Shown: in pieces, positions 42,794 through 50,677 of the stretch
Numbering within the stretch: position 1 is the stretch's first letter
How the letters are laid out: each line of letters starts with the position of its first letter
NCBI RefSeq assembly: GCF_900659615.1
Contig: NZ_CAACUY010000049.1
Coordinates: forward strand, 1-50,811
From: Actinomadura fibrosa
GTDB lineage: Bacteria > Actinomycetota > Actinomycetes > Streptosporangiales > Streptosporangiaceae
Length of the DNA stretch: 50,811 nucleotides
Reading direction: 5' to 3'
The notes under the pieces: model-generated
Told to the model about the DNA's origin: nothing
Seen by the model: the letters and a program-made list of their open reading frames with translations, nothing else
Database searches by the model: none
Position numbers and translations under genes: made by a program

Positions 42794-43339
42794 ATGGCGG
42801 GACGGGTGCGGCCGATCACCCTGGTGGGGACTCCGGTCCTGCACCGGGCGTGCCGGCCGGTCGAGGAGTTCGACGCGGCGCTGGCGGAGCTGGCCGAGGA
42901 CATGTTCGCGAGCATGTACGCGGCGGAGGGCGTCGGGCTCGCGGGCAACCAGGTCGGCGTCGATCTGCGGATCTTCGTGTACGACTGCCCGGACGACGGC
43001 GGCGAGCGCCGCAAGGGCGTGGTCGTCAACCCCGTCCTGGAGCTGCCGCCGCTGGACGAGCGGCGCCTGGACGACGACGAGGAGGGGTGCCTGTCCGTGC
43101 CGGGGCCGCACGCGCGGGTCGCGCGTCCCGACCGGGCCACGGTGCGCGGCCTCGACGTGGCCGGGAAGCCGGTGACGGTCGAGGGGACGGGCCTGCTCGC
43201 GCGCTGCCTCCAGCACGAGACCGACCACCTGGAGGGCCGGGTCTACATCGACCGCCTCTCGGCGCGGGCCCGCAAGAAGGTGCTGCGGGAGTACGAGGAG
43301 CTGCGCGCGGGCACGGAGGCCGACATACTGCCCGAATGA
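42794..43339 (+). CDS. def: Peptide deformylase
   Basis: The 181-residue enzyme removes the formyl group from nascent proteins. All three motifs are visible: motif I as GVGLAGNQVG (the usual second Ala is Gly here), motif II EEGCLSVPG with the metal-binding Cys, and motif III QHETDHLEG with the two metal His and the catalytic Glu. ATG 42794 follows GAGGAGG. Its stop overlaps the next start (ATGA), coupling it to a DUF4241-like gene. The Gly change in motif I is unusual but need not abolish activity. Confidence 0.94.
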   Translation: MAGRVRPITLVGTPVLHRACRPVEEFDAALAELAEDMFASMYAAEGVGLAGNQVGVDLRIFVYDCPDDGGERRKGVVVNPVLELPPLDERRLDDDEEGCLSVPGPHARVARPDRATVRGLDVAGKPVTVEGTGLLARCLQHETDHLEGRVYIDRLSARARKKVLREYEELRAGTEADILPE

Positions 43340-44409
43340 TCACAGAGGTGGCGCTCGGCACGATCACCTGCCCGTCCGGCCGGCTGGTCGTCGCGGACAC
43401 CGGATACCTCGGGCTCTGGTCGGGCGACGCGGCCCCGGCCATGCCCGCGGAGCTGCTCGACGGCCTGCCCCCGGAGGCGCGGGAGAGCGTGGCGCACGCC
43501 GTCGATCTCGCCGTCGCGGGCCCGGACGCCGAACGGGCGGCGCGCGGCTTCGACCGTCAGCCGGGACGGTGGCTGTACGACGTCCCCGCGCACGCCCTCG
43601 AGGAGACCGTCGCCGCGTTCGAGGCGCACCGCCGCGCGCACGGCCTGGACGCGCGGCTCGTCCCGGAGGGGCGGCGGGTCCCGCACCGGGAGCGCGCCGA
43701 GCGGGCCGCGGAGGCCGGCGGAGACGGCTTCACCGTGCACGGCGTCCCGATGGTGGTCGCGGCCGGGCTGCCGACCGACCGGGAGCTGACGGTCTCGGCG
43801 GTCCGGCGCGACTTCGGCCGCGTCGGCGCCCGCTGGGACGTCGTCGCGGTCGAGGTGGAGGACGTCCCGATCTTCACGTTCCGGCGGCTCGGCGTGGTCG
43901 GCGTGGACGCGGCCCGCCTCAGCCTCATCGACGCGGACGGCCTCGCCGCGTGGGAGCACGAGAACCCGGTGGACGGGCGCGCGGACGTCGCGTTCTGGGG
44001 CCGCTCGGCCGGCGAGGCGGCGGCGGAGTTCCAGGCGCCGCCGCTCGGCACGCCGGGCGAGGACGGCGTGTACGGGTGGGCCGGCCTGGACGTCCCGGAG
44101 GCCGTCCGGCGGGCGCGGGCGGTGGGCGCCTGGGTCGACGCCGGGCCGGACCGCCGCCTCGCCTACGACTTCCGCCCCCACTCTCACCACTGGCAGGTCC
44201 TCGCGCGGGTCAGGGCGTCCGAGCACGAGGCGGGCGTCATCGAGGTCGGCGGCACGCGGACGATGTGCCTCATGACGAGCTGGGGCGACGGGCTGTTCCC
44301 CGTCCACGCCGAGTACGGGGAGGACGGCCGGCTGGTGCGGATCCTCATCGTGCTCGCGGACGCGGAGCGCGTCCGGCGCACCGAGGAGATGTACGACCGG
44401 ATGGGCTGA
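43336..44409 (+). CDS. DUF4241-like protein coupled to peptide deformylase
   Basis: ATG 43336 overlaps the def stop. The 357-residue soluble protein begins EVALGTITCPSGRLVVADTGYLGLW and ends with TMCLMTSWGDGLFPVHAEYGEDGRLVRILIVL. The GDG-(L/Y)-(F/Y)-P-V ending of a beta sandwich is characteristic of DUF4241 proteins. The middle (about 125-290) has VARVEVEDVPIFTF-like strands and HSHHWQVLARVRASEHEAG. Function is unknown; in other bacteria DUF4241 proteins appear near toxin-immunity genes. Coupling to a deformylase is unexpected. Confidence 0.7.
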   Translation: MITEVALGTITCPSGRLVVADTGYLGLWSGDAAPAMPAELLDGLPPEARESVAHAVDLAVAGPDAERAARGFDRQPGRWLYDVPAHALEETVAAFEAHRRAHGLDARLVPEGRRVPHRERAERAAEAGGDGFTVHGVPMVVAAGLPTDRELTVSAVRRDFGRVGARWDVVAVEVEDVPIFTFRRLGVVGVDAARLSLIDADGLAAWEHENPVDGRADVAFWGRSAGEAAAEFQAPPLGTPGEDGVYGWAGLDVPEAVRRARAVGAWVDAGPDRRLAYDFRPHSHHWQVLARVRASEHEAGVIEVGGTRTMCLMTSWGDGLFPVHAEYGEDGRLVRILIVLADAERVRRTEEMYDRMG

Positions 44410-44445
44410 CCGGCCGCCCCCGCAGGCTCAGCCGTCCCCGCGGGC

Positions 44446-46062
44446 TCAGCCGTGCCAGACGGGCAGGTGCAGGGCCGACGGGTGGGCGGCGTCCCGCAGG
44501 ATCTCGAAGCGGACGCGCCGCGACGCGACCGCCCGCCCGGCGGGCTCGCCCCGGCCGAGGTTGCGGGCGAAGCGCGGGAACGCGCCGCCCGCCAGCATGA
44601 CGCGGAGCCGGTGCCCGCGGCGGAACCGGTAGCCGGTCGGGTGCATCTCGACCTCGGCGCGGACGGTCCCCGGCGCGGAGATCCGCAGCACGCCGTCGGT
44701 GACGTTGCGGGAGACGCCGCGCCCGTCCACGTCGCAGAGCCGCACGAACAGGTCGCCGTGGCCGGTGCCCGCCCGCACGTGGACCGTCGCCGACACCGGG
44801 CCGATCAGGTCGAGGTCGCGGTCCAGCGGCGCGCCGGTGAGGACGGCGACGTCGGGGCGGCGCTCGGTCGCGGTGTTGTCCCGCTGCCCGCCCCGCCCGG
44901 GCAGCAGCAGCGGGCCGCCGACACTCGGCGTCGGGTCGAGAGGGTCGTAGGTGAACGCGACCGGTTCGTCCGCGGTGCCCGCGGGCGGCTCCCAGCTCAG
45001 CCCGCCGGTGAGGTAGAGCGGGGTGGTCCGCGTCCCGGGCGGCGGCCAGCGCTCGAAGTCGAGCCACCGGCCGGACTCCTGGAGGTGCAGCCGGACGGGC
45101 GCGCGGCGGAGCGCCGCGCGGTCGCCCATGAGGTGGCCCTCCAGCCACTCCACCTGGTCGGCGAGGATCGCGAACATGGCCTTCGCGTCGTGCCCCCACG
45201 GGCCGATCGTGATGCGCGCCTGCCGTCCGGCCTCGTGCAGCGCGGCGAAGTCGCGGAGCTGCCGGCGCAGGAACGGATCCCACCAGCCCGTCGCCATGGT
45301 GGCGGGCGCGGTCGTCGCGGCGACGGCGGCGCTGTGGTCGGTGGCCGCCCAGAAGCCGGGGTCCTCGGCGTGCGCGGTGACCTCGCGCAGGAACGGCTCG
45401 GGCCGCCCGATCGCCGCCGTGTCCGCCTCGCCGACGGGCAGGTGCCGCATCGCGCGGCGGACGCGCCGGTCGTGCAGCGGGCCGGGCGCGCGGCGGCCGG
45501 TCCGCGCCGGGTCCCGCGTGCCGAGCTTCGCCGACCAGACGAGCGTGTTGTGCAGCGCCAGCGCGCCGCCCGGATAGAAGGAGCCGGCGAACTCGGACGC
45601 GGTGGCGCCGAGGCCGATCGCCGCCAGCGGCGGGTCCGCGTAGGGGGCCATCGCCCACACGGCGAACCCGGGGTAGCTGCCCCCGGCGGCCGCGACGCGC
45701 CCGTCGCACCACGGCTGGGCGCGCAGCCACGCCAGGGTGGCGAGCCCGTCGTCCTTCTCGTCGTGGAACGGCCGGAACTCGCCGCCGGACCCGAACACCC
45801 CGCGCGTGTTCTGCACGACGACCTGGAAACCGCGCCTCGCGAGGACGCCGGCGAACAGCCGCGCGTCCGCCCTGTGCTTGCCGTAGGGGGTGCGCATCAG
45901 CACGACCGGCAGCGGCCCGGCCTCGCGCGGGCGGTGCAGGTCGGCGACCAGCGCGACGCCGTCCGGCATCGGCACGCGCAGGTCCCGCGCCACCCCGTAG
46001 TCGACGGGCGCCGTGCGGGGCAGCCCGAGGAACCGGTCGATGAGGTCTCCGGCGACGGCCAT
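44446..46062 (-). CDS. CocE/NonD-family alpha/beta hydrolase (X-Pro dipeptidyl-peptidase S15-like)
   Basis: The 538-residue hydrolase reads VPMPDGVALVADLHRP, VLMRTPYGK, FQVVVQNTRGVFGSGG and the nucleophile elbow GGSYPGFAVW (Ser129), then GPWGHDAKAMF with the likely catalytic His. The C-terminal jelly-roll (about 320-530) is typical of the S15/CocE family, which cleaves esters or amides. ATG 46062 follows AGGAGGGG. No signal peptide is visible, so it is probably cytosolic. Substrate is unknown. The neighbouring gene at 46100 lies 37 nt upstream on the same strand, so co-transcription is possible. Confidence 0.9.
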   Translation of the reverse strand: MAVAGDLIDRFLGLPRTAPVDYGVARDLRVPMPDGVALVADLHRPREAGPLPVVLMRTPYGKHRADARLFAGVLARRGFQVVVQNTRGVFGSGGEFRPFHDEKDDGLATLAWLRAQPWCDGRVAAAGGSYPGFAVWAMAPYADPPLAAIGLGATASEFAGSFYPGGALALHNTLVWSAKLGTRDPARTGRRAPGPLHDRRVRRAMRHLPVGEADTAAIGRPEPFLREVTAHAEDPGFWAATDHSAAVAATTAPATMATGWWDPFLRRQLRDFAALHEAGRQARITIGPWGHDAKAMFAILADQVEWLEGHLMGDRAALRRAPVRLHLQESGRWLDFERWPPPGTRTTPLYLTGGLSWEPPAGTADEPVAFTYDPLDPTPSVGGPLLLPGRGGQRDNTATERRPDVAVLTGAPLDRDLDLIGPVSATVHVRAGTGHGDLFVRLCDVDGRGVSRNVTDGVLRISAPGTVRAEVEMHPTGYRFRRGHRLRVMLAGGAFPRFARNLGRGEPAGRAVASRRVRFEILRDAAHPSALHLPVWHG

Positions 46063-46099
46063 CGCGCCCCTCCTAGATCGTTTCCCCTACGGTAGGCGG

Positions 46100-47191
46100 T
46101 CATTGGGCGGTGATGAGGCCCTCGTAGGCCCGGAGCACCTTGGCGAAGTCGCCGGTGGGCAGCTCGCAGGCGTGGCCGGGGAGCCAGAGGTGCTCCAGCC
46201 GGACGGTCCGCACGTCCACCCGGAGGTGGCAGGCGTTCCCGGTGTGCTCCCAGCCGGGACGGGCGGCCCGCACGACGTCGAGGTGGTGGCGGTGGCACTG
46301 CACGTCGTGCAGCAGGAACGCGGTCAGCACGTGCCGGGGCCCGTTCACCGTCGCGACCGAGCCCGCCGCCTGCGCGGCGGCCGGTTCCAGGTCCACGCCG
46401 GACCCGGCCAGCTCGGGGAAGAACACGAGGACGTGCTTGGCGACGCCCGCGACCTGGATGGGCTCGCACGGCAGCCGCAGGACGGAGTCCGGATCGACGT
46501 AGCCGTGCACCGGCACGCCCGCGATCACCGCCGTCCACGCGCCGGGGACGGACGTGAGGAACCGGGCGCGCGGCAGCGCCTCGCCCAGCTCCATCACGAG
46601 CCGGGCCACGTCCACGCCGCGCGGCATGAACGTCTTGGTGCCGCCGCGCAGCCGCCCCGCGCCGTCCAGCACCGCGAGGTCGGCCCAGCACGCGCCGGAG
46701 CCCGTCCCCATGACGCCGTGCGGCAGGCACCGGTCGGGGTGCGGGGTGAGCCCCGCCATGTCCTCCAGCGCGGCGCGCGGCGTCTGGACGAGCGTCCAGC
46801 CCTGGGTGCGCGGGGACGCGGCCCCGAGGGCGAGCGAGGTCGCCACGTCCTCGGCGGGCGGGACGCGGCGGTGCCGCGCCTCGTCCACCTGCCGCTGGTA
46901 CTCCTCCAGCACCTGCCGGAGGACGGCCGGGTGCACCGCGCAGGAGGCCCAGCCGCCGATGTCGCGGATGTGGACGGCCGACCCGTCGTAGTCGAGCCGG
47001 TGGAAGCGGTGGTGCTCCTGCCAGGGCACGGACGGGTCGCCGCTCAGCCGCACCCGGGCCCGGGCGATCGCGGCGGCGTCGTCGCCCAGGTCGTTGAGCA
47101 GGAAGTCGCGCAGCGGCGCGTGCGCGGCGTCGGTCTCCACGGCCACGCGCGCGCCGTCACCGCGGAAGCGCACCGGTAGCGTCATCGCCAT
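46100..47191 (-). CDS. Hypothetical Cys/His-rich protein
   Basis: The 363-residue protein matches no family I know. It has good codon usage throughout. A central GSGACWADLAVLDGAGRLRGGTKTFMPRG and AWTAVIAGVPVHGYVDPDSVLRLP look beta-rich. The C-terminus collects possible metal ligands: HDVQCHRHHLDV, WEHTGNACHLRV and LWLPGHACELP. ATG 47191 lies 7 nt after CATAAT and lacks a ribosome site, so it is probably leaderless; ATG 47185 is the alternative. No membrane segment is seen. Confidence 0.7.
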   Translation of the reverse strand: MAMTLPVRFRGDGARVAVETDAAHAPLRDFLLNDLGDDAAAIARARVRLSGDPSVPWQEHHRFHRLDYDGSAVHIRDIGGWASCAVHPAVLRQVLEEYQRQVDEARHRRVPPAEDVATSLALGAASPRTQGWTLVQTPRAALEDMAGLTPHPDRCLPHGVMGTGSGACWADLAVLDGAGRLRGGTKTFMPRGVDVARLVMELGEALPRARFLTSVPGAWTAVIAGVPVHGYVDPDSVLRLPCEPIQVAGVAKHVLVFFPELAGSGVDLEPAAAQAAGSVATVNGPRHVLTAFLLHDVQCHRHHLDVVRAARPGWEHTGNACHLRVDVRTVRLEHLWLPGHACELPTGDFAKVLRAYEGLITAQ

Positions 47192-47198
47192 TCGCGTG

Positions 47199-47204
47199 AT
47201 TATG
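47199..47204 (-). promoter_or_regulatory. -10 element for leaderless transcript
   Basis: CATAAT on the minus strand ends 7 nt before ATG 47191, and no ribosome site is present. Confidence 0.5.
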
Positions 47205-47299
47205 CCGATAAGCGAAGATCATCACCGGTGTGGCGGAATGTTCGTTCGAGGTCGTTCTGCTCAACGGACCGGTCCGGCGGGCGTCCGCCGCTCGCGCCG

Positions 47300-48865
47300 T
47301 CAGGTCCGGACCGGTTCGCACACCGCCTCGCTCGCGCGGCTCTCCCCCTGCTGGACCGGGACCCCGCCGGACGCCCCCGATCCGCCGGACGCCTTGAAGC
47401 CCTGGAACGACGTCCCGATGACCAGATCGACGACGCCCGGAGCGGACTTCGCGCGCGGCGCGACGCGGGCGCCCGGCATCTGGCGCGCCAGCGCCGCCGC
47501 CTGCGCCTGCGCGCCCGCCCCGTAGAACGCCGTGGTGGCCGTCGCGCCCGACCTGAGGGTGCCGACCCCGCCGACCTGCCAGCCGCCGGACCTGAGCCGC
47601 GCCGCGACCTGCGCCCCGCGCCCGTCCACACCCGACCCGTTGAAGATCCGGACCTTGCCCGGCGGCACGCTCGCCTTCGCGGCCGGCGCCGGGAGCCGCA
47701 CGTCCTCGCGGAGCGCGGTGAAGAACTGGTCGGACGCCGGATGCGTCAGCGCCACACGGTTCCTGTCCGGCGCGTACGGGCCTGAGGGCACCGTCACGAA
47801 CCGCAGCTTCCCCGCGTTCAGGTCGCGCATCCCCTGCCCGATCCTCAGCATCTCCCGGACCGACAGCCCCTTGTCCGTCGTCAGCGACTCGGCGGTCGCG
47901 CTGAGCAGCCGGTTCATCCGCTTCGGATCGGTGAGCACCCCGCGGCTCATGGCCTCCTTCGCCAGCGCGCCGAAGAAGTGCTGCTGCCGCGTGATCCGCT
48001 GGGTGTCCGAGCCGTCGCCGAACCCCTTGCGGCTCCGCACGAACGCCAGCGCCTGCTCGCCCTCCAGCCGGTGCGTCCCCTTCGTGAGCCGCAACCCCGC
48101 GTCCTTGTCGTAGACGTCGCCCGTCACGCAGACCGGTACGCCCCCGACCGCCGACGTGATCTTCTTGAAGCCGGTGAAGTCCACCTGCACGAAGTGGTCG
48201 ATGTGGACGCGCGACACCTGCTCGACCGTGTTGACCGTGCAGGTGGGGCCCGCCCGCGCGATCGCCTCGTTCAGCATCGCGACGGCGCTGCCGGGCACCT
48301 TCGTCCCGTCCTTGCGCGTGCAGGTGGGGATCGGGACCATCAGGTCGCGCGGGAAGCTCACCCCGATCGCCTGGCCGCCGCCCGGCGACAGGTGCAGCAG
48401 CACCATCGTGTCGGACGCGGGCGGCTTGTTCCGCAGGCCCCGCCCGTACCGGGCGTTCGCGCCCTCCCGCGTGTCGGACCCGATCACGAGGATGTTCAGC
48501 GCCTTGTTCAGCTTCGCGGGGCGGCTGCCGTCGATCAGCCGGTCGACGTCCTCGTGCTGGACGGCGTTCTGGAGCTTCCAGTAGTACCCGTACGCCGACA
48601 GGCTCCCGGCGACCATCAGGCCGACGACCGCGATGCCCGCCAGGCCGAGCGGACGGAGGAGACCGCGGCGCCGGCGGCGCGGCGCGCCGGAACGCCCGCC
48701 GCGCGAACGCCCGCCGCGGGACGTGTCGTAGGGCCCGCTGCGCGACGAGTCGTAGACCGCGCCGTCGGACGTGCGGTAGCCCGCGCCGTCGGATCTGTCG
48801 TAGGGCGCGCTGCGGGACGCGTCGTAGAACGCTGCGCGAGACCCGTCGGGCCGCGGATTTCCCAT
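47300..48865 (-). CDS. LCP (LytR-CpsA-Psr) family cell-wall ligase
   Basis: The 521-residue protein has a cytosolic N-terminus with five Tyr-Ser octapeptide repeats (13-52), a basic stretch and one membrane helix (73-92). The LCP domain (about 120-330) has NILVIGSDTREG, ASDTMVLLHLSP, SFPRDLMVPIP, MLNEAIARAGP and KGTHRLEGEQALAFVRSRK, with the Asp/Arg residues that bind polyprenyl-phosphate. A LytR_C domain (about 395-480, VRIFNGSGVDGRGAQVAARL) follows. LCP proteins attach arabinogalactan or other glycopolymers to peptidoglycan outside the membrane. ATG 48865 follows GGGAGGG. It shares the cell-wall theme with the AftD-like gene at the other end of the window. Confidence 0.93.
   Translation of the reverse strand: MGNPRPDGSRAAFYDASRSAPYDRSDGAGYRTSDGAVYDSSRSGPYDTSRGGRSRGGRSGAPRRRRRGLLRPLGLAGIAVVGLMVAGSLSAYGYYWKLQNAVQHEDVDRLIDGSRPAKLNKALNILVIGSDTREGANARYGRGLRNKPPASDTMVLLHLSPGGGQAIGVSFPRDLMVPIPTCTRKDGTKVPGSAVAMLNEAIARAGPTCTVNTVEQVSRVHIDHFVQVDFTGFKKITSAVGGVPVCVTGDVYDKDAGLRLTKGTHRLEGEQALAFVRSRKGFGDGSDTQRITRQQHFFGALAKEAMSRGVLTDPKRMNRLLSATAESLTTDKGLSVREMLRIGQGMRDLNAGKLRFVTVPSGPYAPDRNRVALTHPASDQFFTALREDVRLPAPAAKASVPPGKVRIFNGSGVDGRGAQVAARLRSGGWQVGGVGTLRSGATATTAFYGAGAQAQAAALARQMPGARVAPRAKSAPGVVDLVIGTSFQGFKASGGSGASGGVPVQQGESRASEAVCEPVRT
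48710..48829 (-). repeat. Five 24-bp repeats encoding Tyr-Ser octapeptides in the LCP gene
   Basis: Units read FYDASRSA, PYDRSDGA, GYRTSDGA, VYDSSRSG and PYDTSRGG, with exact 8-residue spacing. The repeated Tyr, Ser and Thr in a disordered cytosolic tail look like phosphorylation sites. Confidence 0.8.
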
Positions 48866-49207
48866 CGGAGGGACCCTCCCTGTGCGGTGTCGCAATGTCT
48901 CTCCTCTCGCCCCGTTCCGGGTTCACGAAAAAAGGAGATCTAACGGGTTGACACCGCGGGGTGCTTCATGGATAACTATTCCCCATGGAGCTCTGATATC
49001 CCACGGTTGAGCCGCTCGCAGCGCTGCTGCGGCCCGCTCCCACCCTCGGCGCCACGGCGCACCCCCACTCTTTCGCCGGTCCCGGCCCCCTGCTCGCCCG
49101 CAGGTGCCGCGACCAGCGACGTCCGGTGCGCCCACGCCCCTTTCCATCCTTTCTTTCTCGTCGGCCCCTGCGCGGCCGAATTCGACGTGCTCGGAGGTGG
49201 TTTCTTT
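48866..49207. other. Divergent region between the LCP gene and the 52-residue gene
   Basis: No gene is credible. It holds the LCP leader on one side and a strong consensus-like promoter on the other (48948-48976), giving the small gene a leader of about 225 nt whose structure I cannot judge. Confidence 0.5.
48948..48976 (+). promoter_or_regulatory. Sigma-70-type promoter with perfect -35
   Basis: TTGACA (48948-48953) and GATAAC (48971-48976) are 17 bp apart. It faces the 52-residue protein gene at 49208. A perfect TTGACA is rare in this GC-rich sequence. Confidence 0.6.
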
Positions 49208-49366
49208 ATGCGTGCCATTCACAACCAGGAATCCGACCCCTTCTCCAAGGCCAAGAAGAAGGGAAAGCGGCGGACGCCCGACGTCCGTTCCGCGGCCTTC
49301 GCCGCGGGCAACGGCCGGCGCAACGCCCGCCAGCTGCCCACGCGGCAGCTCAACCGGGGCCGCTGA
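49208..49366 (+). CDS. Small basic protein of 52 residues, unknown function
   Basis: ATG 49208 follows GGAGGTGG, an excellent ribosome site. The product begins MRAIHNQESDPFSKAKKKGKRR and ends in NARQLPTRQLNRGR; it is highly basic and has no hydrophobic stretch. It may bind nucleic acid or the ribosome. It stands alone with a strong promoter and long leader. I recognise no family, but the signals support a real gene. Confidence 0.65.
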   Translation: MRAIHNQESDPFSKAKKKGKRRTPDVRSAAFAAGNGRRNARQLPTRQLNRGR

Positions 49367-49380
49367 CGCGCGCGGCGCCC

Positions 49381-49896
49381 TCACCGGGCGCCGCCTTCCG
49401 GCAGCCCGTCCCGGCCCCGGCGGCGGTCCTCCGCCGCCGGGGCCGGGAACTCCGCCCACACCACCGTGCGCGCGCCGTCCGCCCGGTACCCCCAGCGGGA
49501 CGCGAGCCCGTCCACGATCCGCATCCCGCGCCCCGTCTCCGCGCCGACCTCCGCCTTCACGTAGGGCCGCCCGCCCGCCGCGCCGTCGTCGGCGACCTCC
49601 AGCCGGTACACGCCCGGCCCCGCCGCGAGGACCACGGACACCCGCCCGCCGTCCCGTCCCGACGCCGTGTGCGTGACCGCGTTCGCGACGGTCTCGCTCA
49701 CCACCGTCACGAGGTCGTCCGCCGCCGGGCTGCCCGCCAGGAGGTCGCGGACGAAGCTCCGCGCGTACCCGACGGACCGCCGGACCCCCGGCAGCGTGAT
49801 CTCGCCGAGCACCACCAGACCGCCGCGCCCGTCCGCGGCGACGGCGGGCCCGGGACTCCCGCCGTCCGCACGATCGCCTCCCGGCCCGTCCCCCAC
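49381..49896 (-). CDS. ATP-binding serine-kinase-like protein (HATPase_c_2, RsbW type)
   Basis: GTG 49896 is chosen because GGAGG sits 7 nt upstream; the frame is open beyond it without a ribosome site. The 171-residue product contains ITLPGVRRSVGYARSFVRDLL, the N-box-like DLVTVVSETVANAVTHTAS, YRLEVADDGA and GRGMRIVDGLASRWGYR, the GHKL fold of anti-sigma/serine kinases. Streptomycetes and relatives carry dozens of these. It converges with the 52-residue gene, 14 nt apart. No sigma or STAS partner adjoins it. Confidence 0.82.
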   Translation of the reverse strand: MGDGPGGDRADGGSPGPAVAADGRGGLVVLGEITLPGVRRSVGYARSFVRDLLAGSPAADDLVTVVSETVANAVTHTASGRDGGRVSVVLAAGPGVYRLEVADDGAAGGRPYVKAEVGAETGRGMRIVDGLASRWGYRADGARTVVWAEFPAPAAEDRRRGRDGLPEGGAR

Positions 49897-50251
49897 AGCA
49901 CCGCCTCCCCCATGACGGGTGGGGCCGGCCACGAGGCCCGCCCCTTCGACCCCGATCCGACCAGCTGCTCGCAACGCGTCCTCGACGCCCACCGCGACGG
50001 CTCCCTCCGGTCCGGAAAGTCGCCTGTCACCCTCGCTGTACGGCTGGGGAGCGTTCCGGCGTTCAGTTCCCGCCGAATCCCGCGCGAACGTTTTCGCAGA
50101 TCGCACCGCCCGCCCCACACGCACCGTGACATCACGGCGACCCCGTCCGGGTTGACGCTTCCCATGACACCGCGCCCCGTCCGCGTCAGCCCCGCGGTTT
50201 TCGGCCGTTCGCCCGTGACAGCGGCGCGCCCGTCGTTTTTATGCTGGACGC
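49897..50251. other. Divergent intergenic region before the second marR gene
   Basis: No gene is credible in these 355 bases. GCGAA-CGTT-TTCGC at 50084-50097 is a perfect short palindrome that could be an operator. A -10 for the marR gene lies at the right edge. Confidence 0.4.
50240..50245 (+). promoter_or_regulatory. -10 element for leaderless marR-like gene
   Basis: TATGCT ends 6 nt before ATG 50252, following a run of T. No ribosome site precedes the ATG. Confidence 0.5.
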
Positions 50252-50677
50252 ATGGTCGCGTTGAACACCACGGAGATGGAGCTCTGGCAGGCGTGGAGGA
50301 GCGCCGCCGAGGCCGTCCGGGTCCGGGTGGCGGAGGACATCGCGAGAGCGACCGGGCTGTCGGACCCCGACTTCGGCGTGCTGGCGCGGGTGTCCGAACT
50401 GGGCGGCGGGCGGCTCCGCCAGAACGAGCTGGCCGCCTCGATGGGATGGCACCGCAGCCGGCTGTCCCACCATCTGACCCGGATGGCGCAGCGGGGACTG
50501 ATCACCAGGGTGGAGGTGGACGGCGGGGTGGAGGTCGTCGTCACCGACCGGGGCGACGAGCTGCACGCGGTCGCCCGCCCGATCCACGCGGAAGCGGTCC
50601 GGCGGCATCTGCTGGACGCGATTCCGCCCGCCTTGCAGGACGACGTCCGGAGCCTGCTGGCGCGCCTCGCCAACTAG
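50252..50677 (+). CDS. MarR-family transcriptional regulator
   Basis: The 141-residue protein has LSDPDFGVLARVSELGGGRLRQNELAASMGWHRSRLSHHLTRMAQRGLITRVEVDGGVEVVVTDRGDELHAVA, a winged HTH of MarR type (about 36-105). The terminal helices needed for dimerisation are present. It probably has a leaderless mRNA. Its targets are unknown and may lie right of the window. Confidence 0.9.
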   Translation: MVALNTTEMELWQAWRSAAEAVRVRVAEDIARATGLSDPDFGVLARVSELGGGRLRQNELAASMGWHRSRLSHHLTRMAQRGLITRVEVDGGVEVVVTDRGDELHAVARPIHAEAVRRHLLDAIPPALQDDVRSLLARLAN

